From Trueperella pecoris (GTDB lineage: Bacteria > Actinomycetota > Actinomycetes > Actinomycetales > Actinomycetaceae): a DNA stretch of 64,000 bases. Shown here piece by piece: positions 33,722 through 42,816 of this stretch. Numbering within the stretch: the first letter of the stretch is position 1; each line of letters starts with the position of its first letter. The stretch spans positions 1,736,001-1,800,000 of the forward strand of contig NZ_CP053291.1 of assembly GCF_014926385.1 (NCBI RefSeq), read 5' to 3'. The notes beneath the pieces are model-generated. The model worked only from the letters and a program-made list of their open reading frames with translations. It made no database searches and had not been told where the DNA came from. The position numbers were made by a program, and so were the translations under genes.

Positions 33722-34774
33722 CTATCCGCCCGGCAGAATAGTCGCACGCTTCTTAGCCTCGTCAGCCATTTTCCTCGCTTGTTTAGTTGTCAATGGAATG
33801 CCAGCCTCAATAAGCAGGTCATTCCACTTCTTCCCAGAAATTCTCGTCAATTTCGCGGAGCGTGGTTTCTCAGTTGCTTGCGACCACTCGTCGTATCTAA
33901 CGGTAGTAAGAGGCACCCCAAGCTCTTCACATGCTTCGCGTAGAACGTCAACGGGAATAATGTGGTCATGCCGGCCGTCACGGCTGGTTACCAATTCTCT
34001 CCAGTCACGCAGCCGTTGCACATCGGCAGCCCAGCGCATCCCATATTTTGTTTGCCTACCTGCCAAAACCGCTAAGCCCGTCTCAACCATGTCAGACCAT
34101 CGCACGAGAAGCCGATTCCGCACAGTGGCAGGTGACGGCCTATACACGTCTGCCGTTACCCATTCGCTAAAGTCCGCGAATGTGTAGTCCGATTCGGCCC
34201 TGCGTAGATACTCGATCACGCACGCCCAACAATCTCGATCCGTATAGAGCCGGTCCCGGACGATGTCCTCAACGTCATCAATCCCGGCCTCGCGAAGCGC
34301 ATTGTTCCACGTTCCAAAGCGAATCATGAGAGGCTGCCGGGTTGGGCCACCTTGATTCGTCGACCATCGTTCAAATTCTGCACTGACTGTTGAACCGGTC
34401 TCTTCATGGAATTGCCTGAGCAAACTGAGGAGCTCGGCATCGGAATATCCCTGTGGCTCTGCTTTTCTTTCGCTTGGATGGAATTTATGGCGCACACCTA
34501 GCCTCTTGCGGATGATGGCGATCGGCAGATTGAAAAGCACCTCGGCCCGCTCGATGGCGATGCCGATGTTCTGCGTGGACCACTTTTCAAGAGCATCAAT
34601 TTCACACAATTCACGCCACGTGGCATAGTACGTTTTCTCTGTTGCCAACGCGCTCCTAATATCCGCTGTCGGCACCGGCGATTGTTTGTTGATGATTTGC
34701 CGGGCTCGTTCCCGGGTTACGCCTAGTTGCTCCCCCACTTCTTCTAGTGTCGCTCCGTTGGCATAGAGGATCAC
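33722..34774 (-). CDS. C-terminal half of a frameshifted regulator-like protein (sigma-4-type HTH)
   Basis: 350 aa opening inside a sigma-region-4-like helix-turn-helix (LEEVGEQLGVTRERARQI at about 10-27), so the true N-terminus must lie upstream. Later it has repeat-like units such as RFGTWNNALREAGI, resembling homing-endonuclease-associated repeats. The same frame is open upstream to about 34985 and reads protein-like (RTPFEIRPDVISREQILEAL). It joins the preceding gene (34885-35805) if one G is restored in a G run at 34978-34980. No function is known. Confidence 0.6.
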   Translation of the reverse strand: MILYANGATLEEVGEQLGVTRERARQIINKQSPVPTADIRSALATEKTYYATWRELCEIDALEKWSTQNIGIAIERAEVLFNLPIAIIRKRLGVRHKFHPSERKAEPQGYSDAELLSLLRQFHEETGSTVSAEFERWSTNQGGPTRQPLMIRFGTWNNALREAGIDDVEDIVRDRLYTDRDCWACVIEYLRRAESDYTFADFSEWVTADVYRPSPATVRNRLLVRWSDMVETGLAVLAGRQTKYGMRWAADVQRLRDWRELVTSRDGRHDHIIPVDVLREACEELGVPLTTVRYDEWSQATEKPRSAKLTRISGKKWNDLLIEAGIPLTTKQARKMADEAKKRATILPGG

Positions 34775-34884
34775 GGCATGATCATCCCGTGTGAGAACGG
34801 GTGATGTACCAGCCGATCCGCTGCGTAACCGTGCGAGGAGCTTTTCGGCTTCTTCGATTGGTTCACCGCTATGGTGAAGGGCTT

Positions 34885-35805
34885 CTAGGATCTGTTCACG
34901 TGAAATAACGTCGGGCCGGATTTCGAAGGGTGTCCGACTACTTGCGTTAAGACCGCCAGGTGCGTGGTCCTCGGTCTCCCAGCGTCAGTTCTAGCCTGCC
35001 GAAACTCGTGAACCAATTCCTCCCATGTGGATTGTGTGCGAGCCTCGAGTTGGCCCGCTGAAGCTATCCATCGACCGGCTGCCCACTCGTCGAAGAGTTC
35101 GCGGTTCGACAGGTCGCTCAGATCCATCTCTGCGTGCACAAGGATGTCTTCAAGCTCATGGGGAATAGGCCGCGGAAGATCCGGGAATTTTTCTGAGGCG
35201 ATCTCCCTCGGAGTTTTCTTCTTCGGCTCGTAGCCATTGTTACTTGCTGTGAAGGGGCGGCGAGCCACGCCGGGGGCGCTAATTATTCCCGACTCGGTAG
35301 CCAACTGTGCAGCCTTAGCAAGGCCAGAAACTTTCGCAAGACGCGAGGCAACGACCGGCCGAGTATTGCCATTTGGCACATTGGATTGGTGGGCAGGATG
35401 CAATTCTTTACGTACACCAAGTAGCGCTCGAACTTGCGATTCCGGCAGGTTCAGAGCATGTGCCGCATTCGCAATCGGCTGCCCTTCATTCTGTTTTGAC
35501 CACTCGTGCACTCTTCGACGGTTGACCTCAAGGAGGCGATCACTGGCTTCCTGTTCGACGTCGCGAATCGCATCATTAACTTCGAAAACTTTGCATGGCA
35601 AATGATGTTCTAGCACATGCAGGATTTCGTCTTCAGACATGGAATACTGATCGGCGAGCTGGTCGAGGAACACCCCACTAGCAAAACCCGCAATTAATGC
35701 ACGGATGTGCTCTGGAGTATCAGGAAGAAGCAGTTCACCGGAAACTAAACCTGCAAGCAGATCCTTGCTTTCGTCGATCCCCACCGCGCTGCCTCCCACC
35801 ATCAT
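34885..35805 (-). CDS. N-terminal half of the frameshifted regulator-like protein
   Basis: 306 aa, acidic and mostly helical. QSMSEDEILHVLEHHL-like and LNLPESQVRALLGVRKELHP segments resemble the LFNLPIAIIRKRLGVRHKFHP segment of the downstream half, suggesting an internal duplication. The last 20-25 residues, after TDAG, appear to be out-of-frame sequence. The ancestral protein would be about 690 aa (33722-35805). I do not recognise the family. Confidence 0.55.
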   Translation of the reverse strand: MMVGGSAVGIDESKDLLAGLVSGELLLPDTPEHIRALIAGFASGVFLDQLADQYSMSEDEILHVLEHHLPCKVFEVNDAIRDVEQEASDRLLEVNRRRVHEWSKQNEGQPIANAAHALNLPESQVRALLGVRKELHPAHQSNVPNGNTRPVVASRLAKVSGLAKAAQLATESGIISAPGVARRPFTASNNGYEPKKKTPREIASEKFPDLPRPIPHELEDILVHAEMDLSDLSNRELFDEWAAGRWIASAGQLEARTQSTWEELVHEFRQARTDAGRPRTTHLAVLTQVVGHPSKSGPTLFHVNRS

Positions 35806-35949
35806 CTAGCTATCCGCTGGCGACCCTCTCAACATATCGAATCTCTCCGATATTTTTCGCGCATTCCGGCTATACGATTCCTAGGAGTCGCAACGCATTT
35901 TCAAGATTCCTTCTCGATCAGGCAGTCTGTCGACGACGCTAAATGGTCA

Positions 35950-37368
35950 CTACCGCGTTGCCTCGCCCTCAGCACCCTTCGCGCCAGCGCCAGCTCCGCC
36001 GACGTTCTCGCCAACGATGCCCTCGCCGGCGACGAGCTTTCCAGACGAGCCGCTGCCGAGTTGCTCGAGGGCGAGCCTGCCCACGAGCTGCTGGTTCGTC
36101 GTCGTGCGCTCGGAACGGGCGTTCGACATGAAGGAGGTGAACCAGCTCAGGAGCGTACCCACTTGGCTCTTGAAGCCCACGATGTACAGCAGGTGCAGGA
36201 AGCACCACGACAGCCAGGCGAAGAACCCGGTGAACTCCAGCTTGCCCATCTTCACCACGGCCTTGAAGCGGGCAATCGTGGCCATGGAGCCCTTGTCACG
36301 GTAGACGAACTTGGTGGGCGCTGCCGCGTTGCCCGAGTCACTCAGGCGCGCCGAAATCACCCGCGCCGCGAACTTCGCCGACTGGATAGCCCCTTGTGCG
36401 ACGCCGGGGACGCCCGGCACGCTCATCATGTCGCCGAGCACGAAGATCTCCGGATGTCCGGCCACCGTCAAATCGTCTTCGACGACGACGCGCCCGGCGC
36501 GGTCAAGCTCCACCCCGGTCTGCTTGGCGAGCGTCTGGCTCAGCTCGCTCGCCTGCACCCCGGCCGCCCACACCTTGCAGGCCACTTTGATGGTGGTGAC
36601 CTTACCATCTTTATTCTTCATGGTGAGAGTGTCTTTATCCAGGTGGGTGACGAACGTATTCATGACGACGTCGATCCCCAGCCCCTCAAGCTCGGCACGA
36701 GTCTTGTTGCCCAACTTCGGGCCAAATGCCGGCAGCGGGTACTCGGCGCCGTCGATCAGGATCACGCGGGCTTCGGCCGGATCGATATTGCGGAATTCGT
36801 GGCGGAGCGTCTGTGAGGCCAGCTCACGAATCTGCCCTGCCATCTCGACGCCGGTGGGTCCGGCACCGACAACCGCAAAGGTAAGTAGCTTGGCCCGCTC
36901 CTCGGGATCGGTTTCGTTCTCGGCCTTTTCGAAGACGTCAAAGATGCGGGCGCGGATCTCCAGGGCGTCGTCGATACTCTTCATACCGGGCGCGAACACG
37001 GCGTAGTGATCGTTGCCGAAATACGACTGACCGGCGCCGGCGGCTAGGATCAGCGTGTCATACGGCGTCTCGTAGTTGGTGTTGTGGTTGCGCCAGAGCA
37101 CCTTGCGCTGTTCGACGTCGATGTCCTCCACGAGCCCCAAGCGCACCTGAACATTCTTCTGGCGCTGGAGAATCTCGCGCGTGGTGGGCGCGATGTCACC
37201 TTCGGACAGGATGCCGGTGGCCACCTGGTAGAGCAGTGGTTGGAACAGGTGATGGCTGGTCTTGGCGATCAGAGTTATGCTGACATCCGCCTTTTTCAAC
37301 TGTTGCGCCACTTTCAGGCCTGCAAATCCGGAACCTACAATCACCACGCGATGCTGAGCCACGCCCAC
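35950..37368 (-). CDS. ndh: Type II NADH dehydrogenase
   Basis: A 472-aa flavoprotein passing electrons from NADH to the menaquinone pool without pumping protons. It has an FAD-binding GSGFAGLKVAQQL near the N-terminus, a second Rossmann motif FAVVGAGPTGVEMAGQ (NADH), and a quinone/FAD segment FVLGDMMSVPGVPGVAQGAIQ. A C-terminal hydrophobic stretch (FFAWLSWCFLHLLYIVGF) anchors it to the membrane. The last 45 residues are Gly/Ala-rich and variable. It is a monocistronic gene marking the return to core chromosome after the island. Confidence 0.95.
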   Translation of the reverse strand: MGVAQHRVVIVGSGFAGLKVAQQLKKADVSITLIAKTSHHLFQPLLYQVATGILSEGDIAPTTREILQRQKNVQVRLGLVEDIDVEQRKVLWRNHNTNYETPYDTLILAAGAGQSYFGNDHYAVFAPGMKSIDDALEIRARIFDVFEKAENETDPEERAKLLTFAVVGAGPTGVEMAGQIRELASQTLRHEFRNIDPAEARVILIDGAEYPLPAFGPKLGNKTRAELEGLGIDVVMNTFVTHLDKDTLTMKNKDGKVTTIKVACKVWAAGVQASELSQTLAKQTGVELDRAGRVVVEDDLTVAGHPEIFVLGDMMSVPGVPGVAQGAIQSAKFAARVISARLSDSGNAAAPTKFVYRDKGSMATIARFKAVVKMGKLEFTGFFAWLSWCFLHLLYIVGFKSQVGTLLSWFTSFMSNARSERTTTNQQLVGRLALEQLGSGSSGKLVAGEGIVGENVGGAGAGAKGAEGEATR

Positions 37369-37497
37369 CCCTTCTCTAATTACGACACGTCATTGTATTC
37401 AAAATAGCGGCCGAGATGAGGGAACGTGATGAGCTTCCCACGCGGCTTTTTCTAGAGCGGCCCACGCAACACAAGGACGGGGCCATACGCGCGATAA

Positions 37498-38934
37498 TCA
37501 CTTCTGTCCGTCGCCTACCTTATGTGAGTCGTCACCATCGAGCGATTCTTCTTCAAACACATAAAGGCGCGAATCAGCGTACCCCGTGCGAGGAGGATGG
37601 ACCTGACCACGACCTCGCACATCACGATGGTAGGCCCGATTCACCTCAGTCTCGTGGTCAGCGAACCATTGCGTGAGTCGCTCGGCGAGGCACGCTTGGA
37701 TGGCGCTGTATTCTGGCGTATCTGCAACGTTATGGCGTTCTTCAGGGTCGATGCTAAAGTCGTAAAGCTCACGGGGCCCATCGAATCGATCAACATATTT
37801 ATAGTCCCCGTAGCGGATCATGCGCCCACCACCATACTCGTCAAACACCATGACGGGATCCGTACTTTCCACAGACTCCCCACGCACAAGGGCCGCTACT
37901 GACCCGGCCGCCCGCAATGGATCCTCAGGTGCGCTTACCCCTGCAAGATCGCAGACGGTTTCAAAGAATGAGCATGCCGATACATGTTGAGGCACGTCGC
38001 GACGCTCGGACTGCTGAGGAAGATGCACGATGCACGGTACCCGTACCGAATTTTCCCAAAAATTGAGCGGATAGGTGCCGTTTCCCTTCCCCCAAAGTCC
38101 ATGCTGGCCACAGCTAAATCCGTTGTCTGACATATAGATAAACACGGTATTATTTGCCGCCTCGTGGGCAACGAGGGCATCGTTAATCTGTCCGACTGCA
38201 CGATCGACGCCGGTCAACGACGCCGCGTAGCCGCGCAAGCTGGGAACTGGGTCAGCGAAGGCATCGGCAAAGTCGTTATATGTCTTGGTCCACGGGTGGG
38301 GAGTTTCACGCGGGATCGATGGGAAATCCGTGTCTTTGTAGAGGTCGATAAGCTCTTGCGGATGGTTGTCGATCCATGGCGAATGCGGGGCAGTAAAGTT
38401 GACGAGTAGGAAAAATGGTTTAGTTTTATCGCGCGTTGCTAGGAAGTCACAGGCGCGATCTGCAACGGCATAGGTGAAGTATTTTGGCTCACTTGCCTCG
38501 TGACCATTTTCGTCCCAAATCGGGGCTTCATAGTAGGGGCCGCCACCGTAACGATGCGCATACCAGTAATCGAACCCTGCGGCCGGTTGCTTCGATGTGC
38601 CCACATGCCACTTGCCCACCATCGCACATGAATAGCCATGATCCTGGAGTACTTCTGGCAAAGTCACGACGTCGGAGAGGAAGTTTTCTTCACGATCATC
38701 GGGGTGTCGCCCTCCAACTAGCCAATCGTGGATGCCGTGGGCTGACGGCATCCGACCGGTCAAAAGGGAACCACGGGCCGGCGAGCATACGGGTGAAGCG
38801 CAGTAGTAGTTTTCAAAGACCGTTGACTGGGACGACAGGGCATCAAGATGCGGGGTTCGAAGCTCTGGCCAGTGTTCGCTCGTCGCCCATGGCCCTTGAT
38901 CGTCGGTTACTACGACCACAAAGTTGATTGTCAT
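37498..38934 (-). CDS. Sulfatase (arylsulfatase family)
   Basis: A 478-aa type I sulfatase. Metal ligands DD at 11-12 and the maturation motif C50-S-P-A-R54 (CSPARGSLLTGR) are intact; C50 must be oxidised to formylglycine by the radical-SAM maturase encoded at 41559. Further conserved sites include KWHVG, PHSPW and YMSDNGF. There is no signal peptide, so it should act in the cytoplasm on imported sulfated sugars. It is divergent from the LacI regulator gene (75 bp between starts). Confidence 0.94.
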   Translation of the reverse strand: MTINFVVVVTDDQGPWATSEHWPELRTPHLDALSSQSTVFENYYCASPVCSPARGSLLTGRMPSAHGIHDWLVGGRHPDDREENFLSDVVTLPEVLQDHGYSCAMVGKWHVGTSKQPAAGFDYWYAHRYGGGPYYEAPIWDENGHEASEPKYFTYAVADRACDFLATRDKTKPFFLLVNFTAPHSPWIDNHPQELIDLYKDTDFPSIPRETPHPWTKTYNDFADAFADPVPSLRGYAASLTGVDRAVGQINDALVAHEAANNTVFIYMSDNGFSCGQHGLWGKGNGTYPLNFWENSVRVPCIVHLPQQSERRDVPQHVSACSFFETVCDLAGVSAPEDPLRAAGSVAALVRGESVESTDPVMVFDEYGGGRMIRYGDYKYVDRFDGPRELYDFSIDPEERHNVADTPEYSAIQACLAERLTQWFADHETEVNRAYHRDVRGRGQVHPPRTGYADSRLYVFEEESLDGDDSHKVGDGQK

Positions 38935-39009
38935 TGCTATATCCTGATTTTTCCTTGTCTACCATCTATTTAAGGGGGTGTTCACCCGCGCGAAAGAGAG
39001 GTTGGCCCA

Positions 39010-40008
39010 ATGCCGCGAGCTACCAGAAAAGATGTCGCAAAACTTGCGGGAGTGTCCGTAGCCACAGTTTCTCATATCCTCAATGGGCGCGGTGAAGAGC
39101 TGGGGTTCTCACCTGATACTGCCCTGCGCGTGAAAGCCGCAGCCAAACAAGTGGGCTATATTGCCCACCCTTCGGCGCGCAACTTTCGCTACCAAAAGAG
39201 CCAAGTTATTGCTCTGTTTACCACTGAGGTGCCTTCTTCTCTCAAGCTTCCTGTTTTTAATGAGCTGCTCACCGTCGTCATCGATCGAGCGCTTCGGGCT
39301 GGGTACTTTGTTTTACCGGTTCCGATCACTGCTGACCCCTACGAGACGATGGAGTCCACGTTGCGCGAGGTGCATCTTGCTGGTGCCATCATCCGCGACG
39401 ATCTTGCGTTAAGAAATGCTGCTCCTTTACTCGAACTTAATGAAATACCGTCGGTGTGGATTAATACTGGTCTCTCAGCTCCGCCTTCGCCCGATCTGAC
39501 GACGATCGTTATAGATGAAAAGCCTGGAGTTGCACAAGTGATTGCTGCGATAAAGCCTGATGGATTGCGGCAAGTGATCGTCCGCGGGCCTGGCAAAGCT
39601 TCTGGGCGATCTGAAGAGTTTTTCCGCCACTTTCCACAGGCACAAGAGGTGGTGTTGCCTGGCTGGCTGTATCGCGATGGCTACGATGCCGGCGAGCATG
39701 TGCTCAGCTTGAATCCGAACCTCATTTTCGCCACGAACGACTACATTGCCCACGGCCTGCTCCAGTTCTTCCGCGAGCGCGGTATTGATATCACCCCGCA
39801 TTTCCAACTTTTTGGTTTTGGCGACGCCGAACAGGATCCGACGCCGCCGCACCAACTCACGACTGTCACCTGGCCGTTGCCTGAGGCCGCGGCCTTGGCT
39901 GCTGATGTTCTTATTGAGCATCTAAAAGATGGCAAGCCACTGGTGAAGGGTGTGCAACGTATCTTGCCAACTACCGCACGGTTACGCGAGACGACGGTCA
40001 GCCGATAG
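39010..40008 (+). CDS. LacI-family transcriptional regulator
   Basis: A 332-aa repressor. The N-terminal helix-turn-helix is RKDVAKLAGVSVATVSHILNG with a hinge helix after GYIAHPSARNFR, then a periplasmic-binding-protein-like sugar domain. It probably controls the sulfatase (divergent) and transporter (convergent end) genes; a perfect palindrome at 41439-41454 between the transporter and maturase genes is a candidate site. The effector is unknown, presumably a sulfated sugar or its product. Confidence 0.93.
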   Translation: MPRATRKDVAKLAGVSVATVSHILNGRGEELGFSPDTALRVKAAAKQVGYIAHPSARNFRYQKSQVIALFTTEVPSSLKLPVFNELLTVVIDRALRAGYFVLPVPITADPYETMESTLREVHLAGAIIRDDLALRNAAPLLELNEIPSVWINTGLSAPPSPDLTTIVIDEKPGVAQVIAAIKPDGLRQVIVRGPGKASGRSEEFFRHFPQAQEVVLPGWLYRDGYDAGEHVLSLNPNLIFATNDYIAHGLLQFFRERGIDITPHFQLFGFGDAEQDPTPPHQLTTVTWPLPEAAALAADVLIEHLKDGKPLVKGVQRILPTTARLRETTVSR

Positions 40009-40020
40009 GCTGACGGTCAT

Positions 40021-41385
40021 TTATTTCGCGGCGACGATTTCACCTTCGGAGACGTCTTCTAGGTTTTCAGCGGTTGAGGCAAGCCAGGGGTTTGCCCAAA
40101 CCAAGATGAACATCAATAGGTAAACGATTGCAAATGGTGCAATCGCATAGTAGCCGTATTGAGCGACGAGCACCGGCACAAGGAACGAGACTGTTGCCGA
40201 CATGATGCGTGCCATCGACTGGGTGAATCCGGCGCCGAAGCCGCGCAGTTCGGTGGGGTATGCTTCTACGGACCAGACGAGCGCGAGCATTCCCGGGCCG
40301 AAGTAGGTGGTAAAGCTCCATACGACGAAGGCACCGAAAAGGACGACGTTCGTCATAGATCCGAAGAGTCCGAGTGTCGCCGCTGCAGCCGTGAGGATGA
40401 GGGCGGTGATCATGCCGAGAGTGCGGCGATTGACTCGATCGATGAAGAATGCGCCGATGAAAAGGGCGAGGAAGGCCACGACATTTGCGAGCAAGGAAAT
40501 CGTCAGATTTGATGATGCTGGCACGCCAGCCTGTTCGAAGATGACTGGGCCGAGGAAAGACACAACGGGGCCTGCGGTGGAGTTAAGCATGAAGAATGCG
40601 GTACACACAAGTACTCGGCGGCGCGCGTCCCCCTTGAAGAGCTTGCGGTATTCGCGGTTCGTCTTCGGCTTTGGCTGGGCTTGAGACATTTCCTCTTCAA
40701 GCCCGAGTGCGCGGATGATTGTCCATGCCTTTTCAATTTGCCCATTTTGAATCAACCATCGCGGAGATTCGGGAAGGCGCTTGCGCAAGACAAGTACGAT
40801 TGCTGCGGGTACGGCGGCAAAAGCGAACATGGCTCGCCAGATCCAATCGTGGTGGTCTACCGGAACCAACCAGTATAGGAACATTGCGAGGATAATGGCG
40901 AACATCGCTCCCAGTACCATCATCATGTTGAGCAAAGAACCAGTGATTCTTCCTCGCCGAGCCTTCGGAGCGATTTCTGCCAAGTATGCCGCAGATGTGG
41001 ACAGGTCCATTCCGATTGCGACGCCGATGAGGAAGCGAAGCGCCCAGAGCATCCACACCTGGGTGATTGCTGCTGCGAGCAGGGCGGTGATGATGAAGAT
41101 CCACAGGTTAAAGGCGAAGACTTTCTTCCTGCCAATGCGGTCCGACAGATCGCCGAAGACGATTAGACCCACCGCCGTGCCGAGGAAGGAGATGGCCACG
41201 AGCAGGCCCTTGTCCCCTGGCGTGAGGGCAAACGACGAGGACAGGAAGACCATCGCCACGCCGATCACGGCAAGATCATAACCATCAATAAACTCCCCGA
41301 ACGCTATCAGCGTTGACGAGTGCTTTTTTACGAATCGTGCATCTTTTTCTGAGATTTCTCCAGATGCGAGACTTCGTGATCCCAT
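40021..41385 (-). CDS. MFS transporter, sugar porter type
   Basis: A 454-aa protein with 12 predicted transmembrane segments and sugar-porter signatures: DLSDRIGRKKVF in loop 2-3, FLIGVAIGMDLSTSAAYLAEIAP, ESPRWLIQNGQ after segment 6, and WSVEAYPTELRGFGAG. It probably imports the organic substrate of the sulfatase locus. The stop lies 12 bp from that of the LacI gene (convergent). The promoter region contains the 41439 palindrome. Confidence 0.92.
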   Translation of the reverse strand: MGSRSLASGEISEKDARFVKKHSSTLIAFGEFIDGYDLAVIGVAMVFLSSSFALTPGDKGLLVAISFLGTAVGLIVFGDLSDRIGRKKVFAFNLWIFIITALLAAAITQVWMLWALRFLIGVAIGMDLSTSAAYLAEIAPKARRGRITGSLLNMMMVLGAMFAIILAMFLYWLVPVDHHDWIWRAMFAFAAVPAAIVLVLRKRLPESPRWLIQNGQIEKAWTIIRALGLEEEMSQAQPKPKTNREYRKLFKGDARRRVLVCTAFFMLNSTAGPVVSFLGPVIFEQAGVPASSNLTISLLANVVAFLALFIGAFFIDRVNRRTLGMITALILTAAAATLGLFGSMTNVVLFGAFVVWSFTTYFGPGMLALVWSVEAYPTELRGFGAGFTQSMARIMSATVSFLVPVLVAQYGYYAIAPFAIVYLLMFILVWANPWLASTAENLEDVSEGEIVAAK

Positions 41386-41438
41386 TCGAACTCCCCTTTG
41401 AGTGAATTGTAGATGTGAGCTATCATCTCAACCAGAAC

Positions 41439-41454
41439 ATTATCACGTGATAAT
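41439..41454. promoter_or_regulatory. Perfect 16-bp palindrome, putative LacI-family operator
   Basis: ATTATCACGTGATAAT, centred on CG as in LacI-type operators, lies 54 bp upstream of the MFS gene start (41385) and 105 bp before the maturase start (41559). It could control both divergent promoters. Regulator assignment is inferred. Confidence 0.6.
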
Positions 41455-41558
41455 AAGTCTACCAAACATTTCCCTTAAAATTGATTGACCACGAATCCCG
41501 TGCGTAAAGCTGAGTGAAAACAAAGGGCAAGTGACGGAGAGCAGGTGACAGGGCACCA

Positions 41559-42815
41559 ATGAACACCGAACCAGTGCGCCACATACCGCTCTCCGTCGTC
41601 ACAAAACCAACAGGTTCGTCCTGCAACCTCGATTGCGCCTACTGCTTTTTCTTGTCAAAAGAACTCTTATACAGTCCAGACAAGCAGACCATGAGCGAAG
41701 AAGCGCTTGAGAACTTCATACGCAACTTCCTTGCTGCAAGCCCAGACGGCCCGGTCACCCTCCTGTGGCAAGGTGGGGAACCGACGCTTCGCGGGCTACC
41801 CTTCTTCGAGCGAGCAGTCGAGCTTGGCAAGCAATACCGGCGCCCCACCCAAAACGTCACGCACGCGATTCAAACAAACGGAACACTCATCAGCCCAGAG
41901 TGGGCACAATTCTTCGCAAAAAACAGATTCCTCGTAGGCGTTTCCATCGACGGGCCCTCCTTCCTTCACGACGCCTACCGCACCAACCGTGCAGGACGCG
42001 GCACCCACGCTCAAGTAATCCGCGGCTGGGCACACCTACAAAACGCCGGCGTGGATACGAATGTCCTGTGTACGGTACACGCCACCAACCAAGACCACCC
42101 CCTGCAGGTTTACCGCTATTTCAGGGATAATCTCCACGCGCGCTTCATTCAATTCATTCCCATCGTCGAACGGGTCTCCCAAGAGCACCTACGCGCAGTT
42201 GAAAAAGGCTGGAACGCAAAGACCGGAATAATTTATCGGCAACACGGTACAGCAGTAACGAGTCGTAGCGTGACCCCAGAAAAGTACGGCGCTTTCCTCT
42301 CAACCATTTTCGACGAATGGATAAAGCGCGACGTCGGCGACGTCTTCGTCCAAGACTTCGACTCGGCCCTAACGGCTCTCTTTTCACAAGCAACCGTCTG
42401 CGTGCACGCGCCAGAATGTGGCAACAACCTCGCACTGGAATTCAACGGCGATGTCTACGCTTGCGACCACTGGGTCGAGCCAGAGTGGAAACTGGGCAAC
42501 ATTTGCGAAACAGGCTTTACGGAATTAGTGGCAGGAGAAACGATGCGGCAGTTTTCACGCAAGAAACGCACAGAACTGCCCCACGCATGTCACAAATGCC
42601 CGGTCCTTCGCCTGTGTAACGGCGGATGCCCGAAGGATCGATTCATCGACACAGGAAACGATGCACCGCAAAACTACCTGTGCTCCGGATACCAACAGTT
42701 TTATACACACATTGCACCAGACCTCATCGCGATGGGTAGGCTCTTACAGCTCGGAAAAAGCGCCCACCTGATGCGGGACCCACATATACGCACAAAAATG
42801 CGCCCTAAGGATTGA
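41559..42815 (+). CDS. Anaerobic sulfatase-maturating enzyme (radical SAM)
   Basis: A 418-aa radical-SAM/SPASM protein that converts the sulfatase active-site Cys or Ser to formylglycine without oxygen. The radical-SAM cluster is C22xxxC26xxC29 (SCNLDCAYCF), with GGEPTLRG nearby. The SPASM part has CVHAPECGNN, DVYACDHWVEP and CHKCPVLRLCNGGCPKDRF, binding two auxiliary Fe-S clusters. Its substrate is most likely the sulfatase at 37498. It is followed 1 bp later by the exporter gene. Its presence points to an anaerobic or facultative lifestyle. Confidence 0.95.
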   Translation: MNTEPVRHIPLSVVTKPTGSSCNLDCAYCFFLSKELLYSPDKQTMSEEALENFIRNFLAASPDGPVTLLWQGGEPTLRGLPFFERAVELGKQYRRPTQNVTHAIQTNGTLISPEWAQFFAKNRFLVGVSIDGPSFLHDAYRTNRAGRGTHAQVIRGWAHLQNAGVDTNVLCTVHATNQDHPLQVYRYFRDNLHARFIQFIPIVERVSQEHLRAVEKGWNAKTGIIYRQHGTAVTSRSVTPEKYGAFLSTIFDEWIKRDVGDVFVQDFDSALTALFSQATVCVHAPECGNNLALEFNGDVYACDHWVEPEWKLGNICETGFTELVAGETMRQFSRKKRTELPHACHKCPVLRLCNGGCPKDRFIDTGNDAPQNYLCSGYQQFYTHIAPDLIAMGRLLQLGKSAHLMRDPHIRTKMRPKD

Positions 42816-42816
42816 C

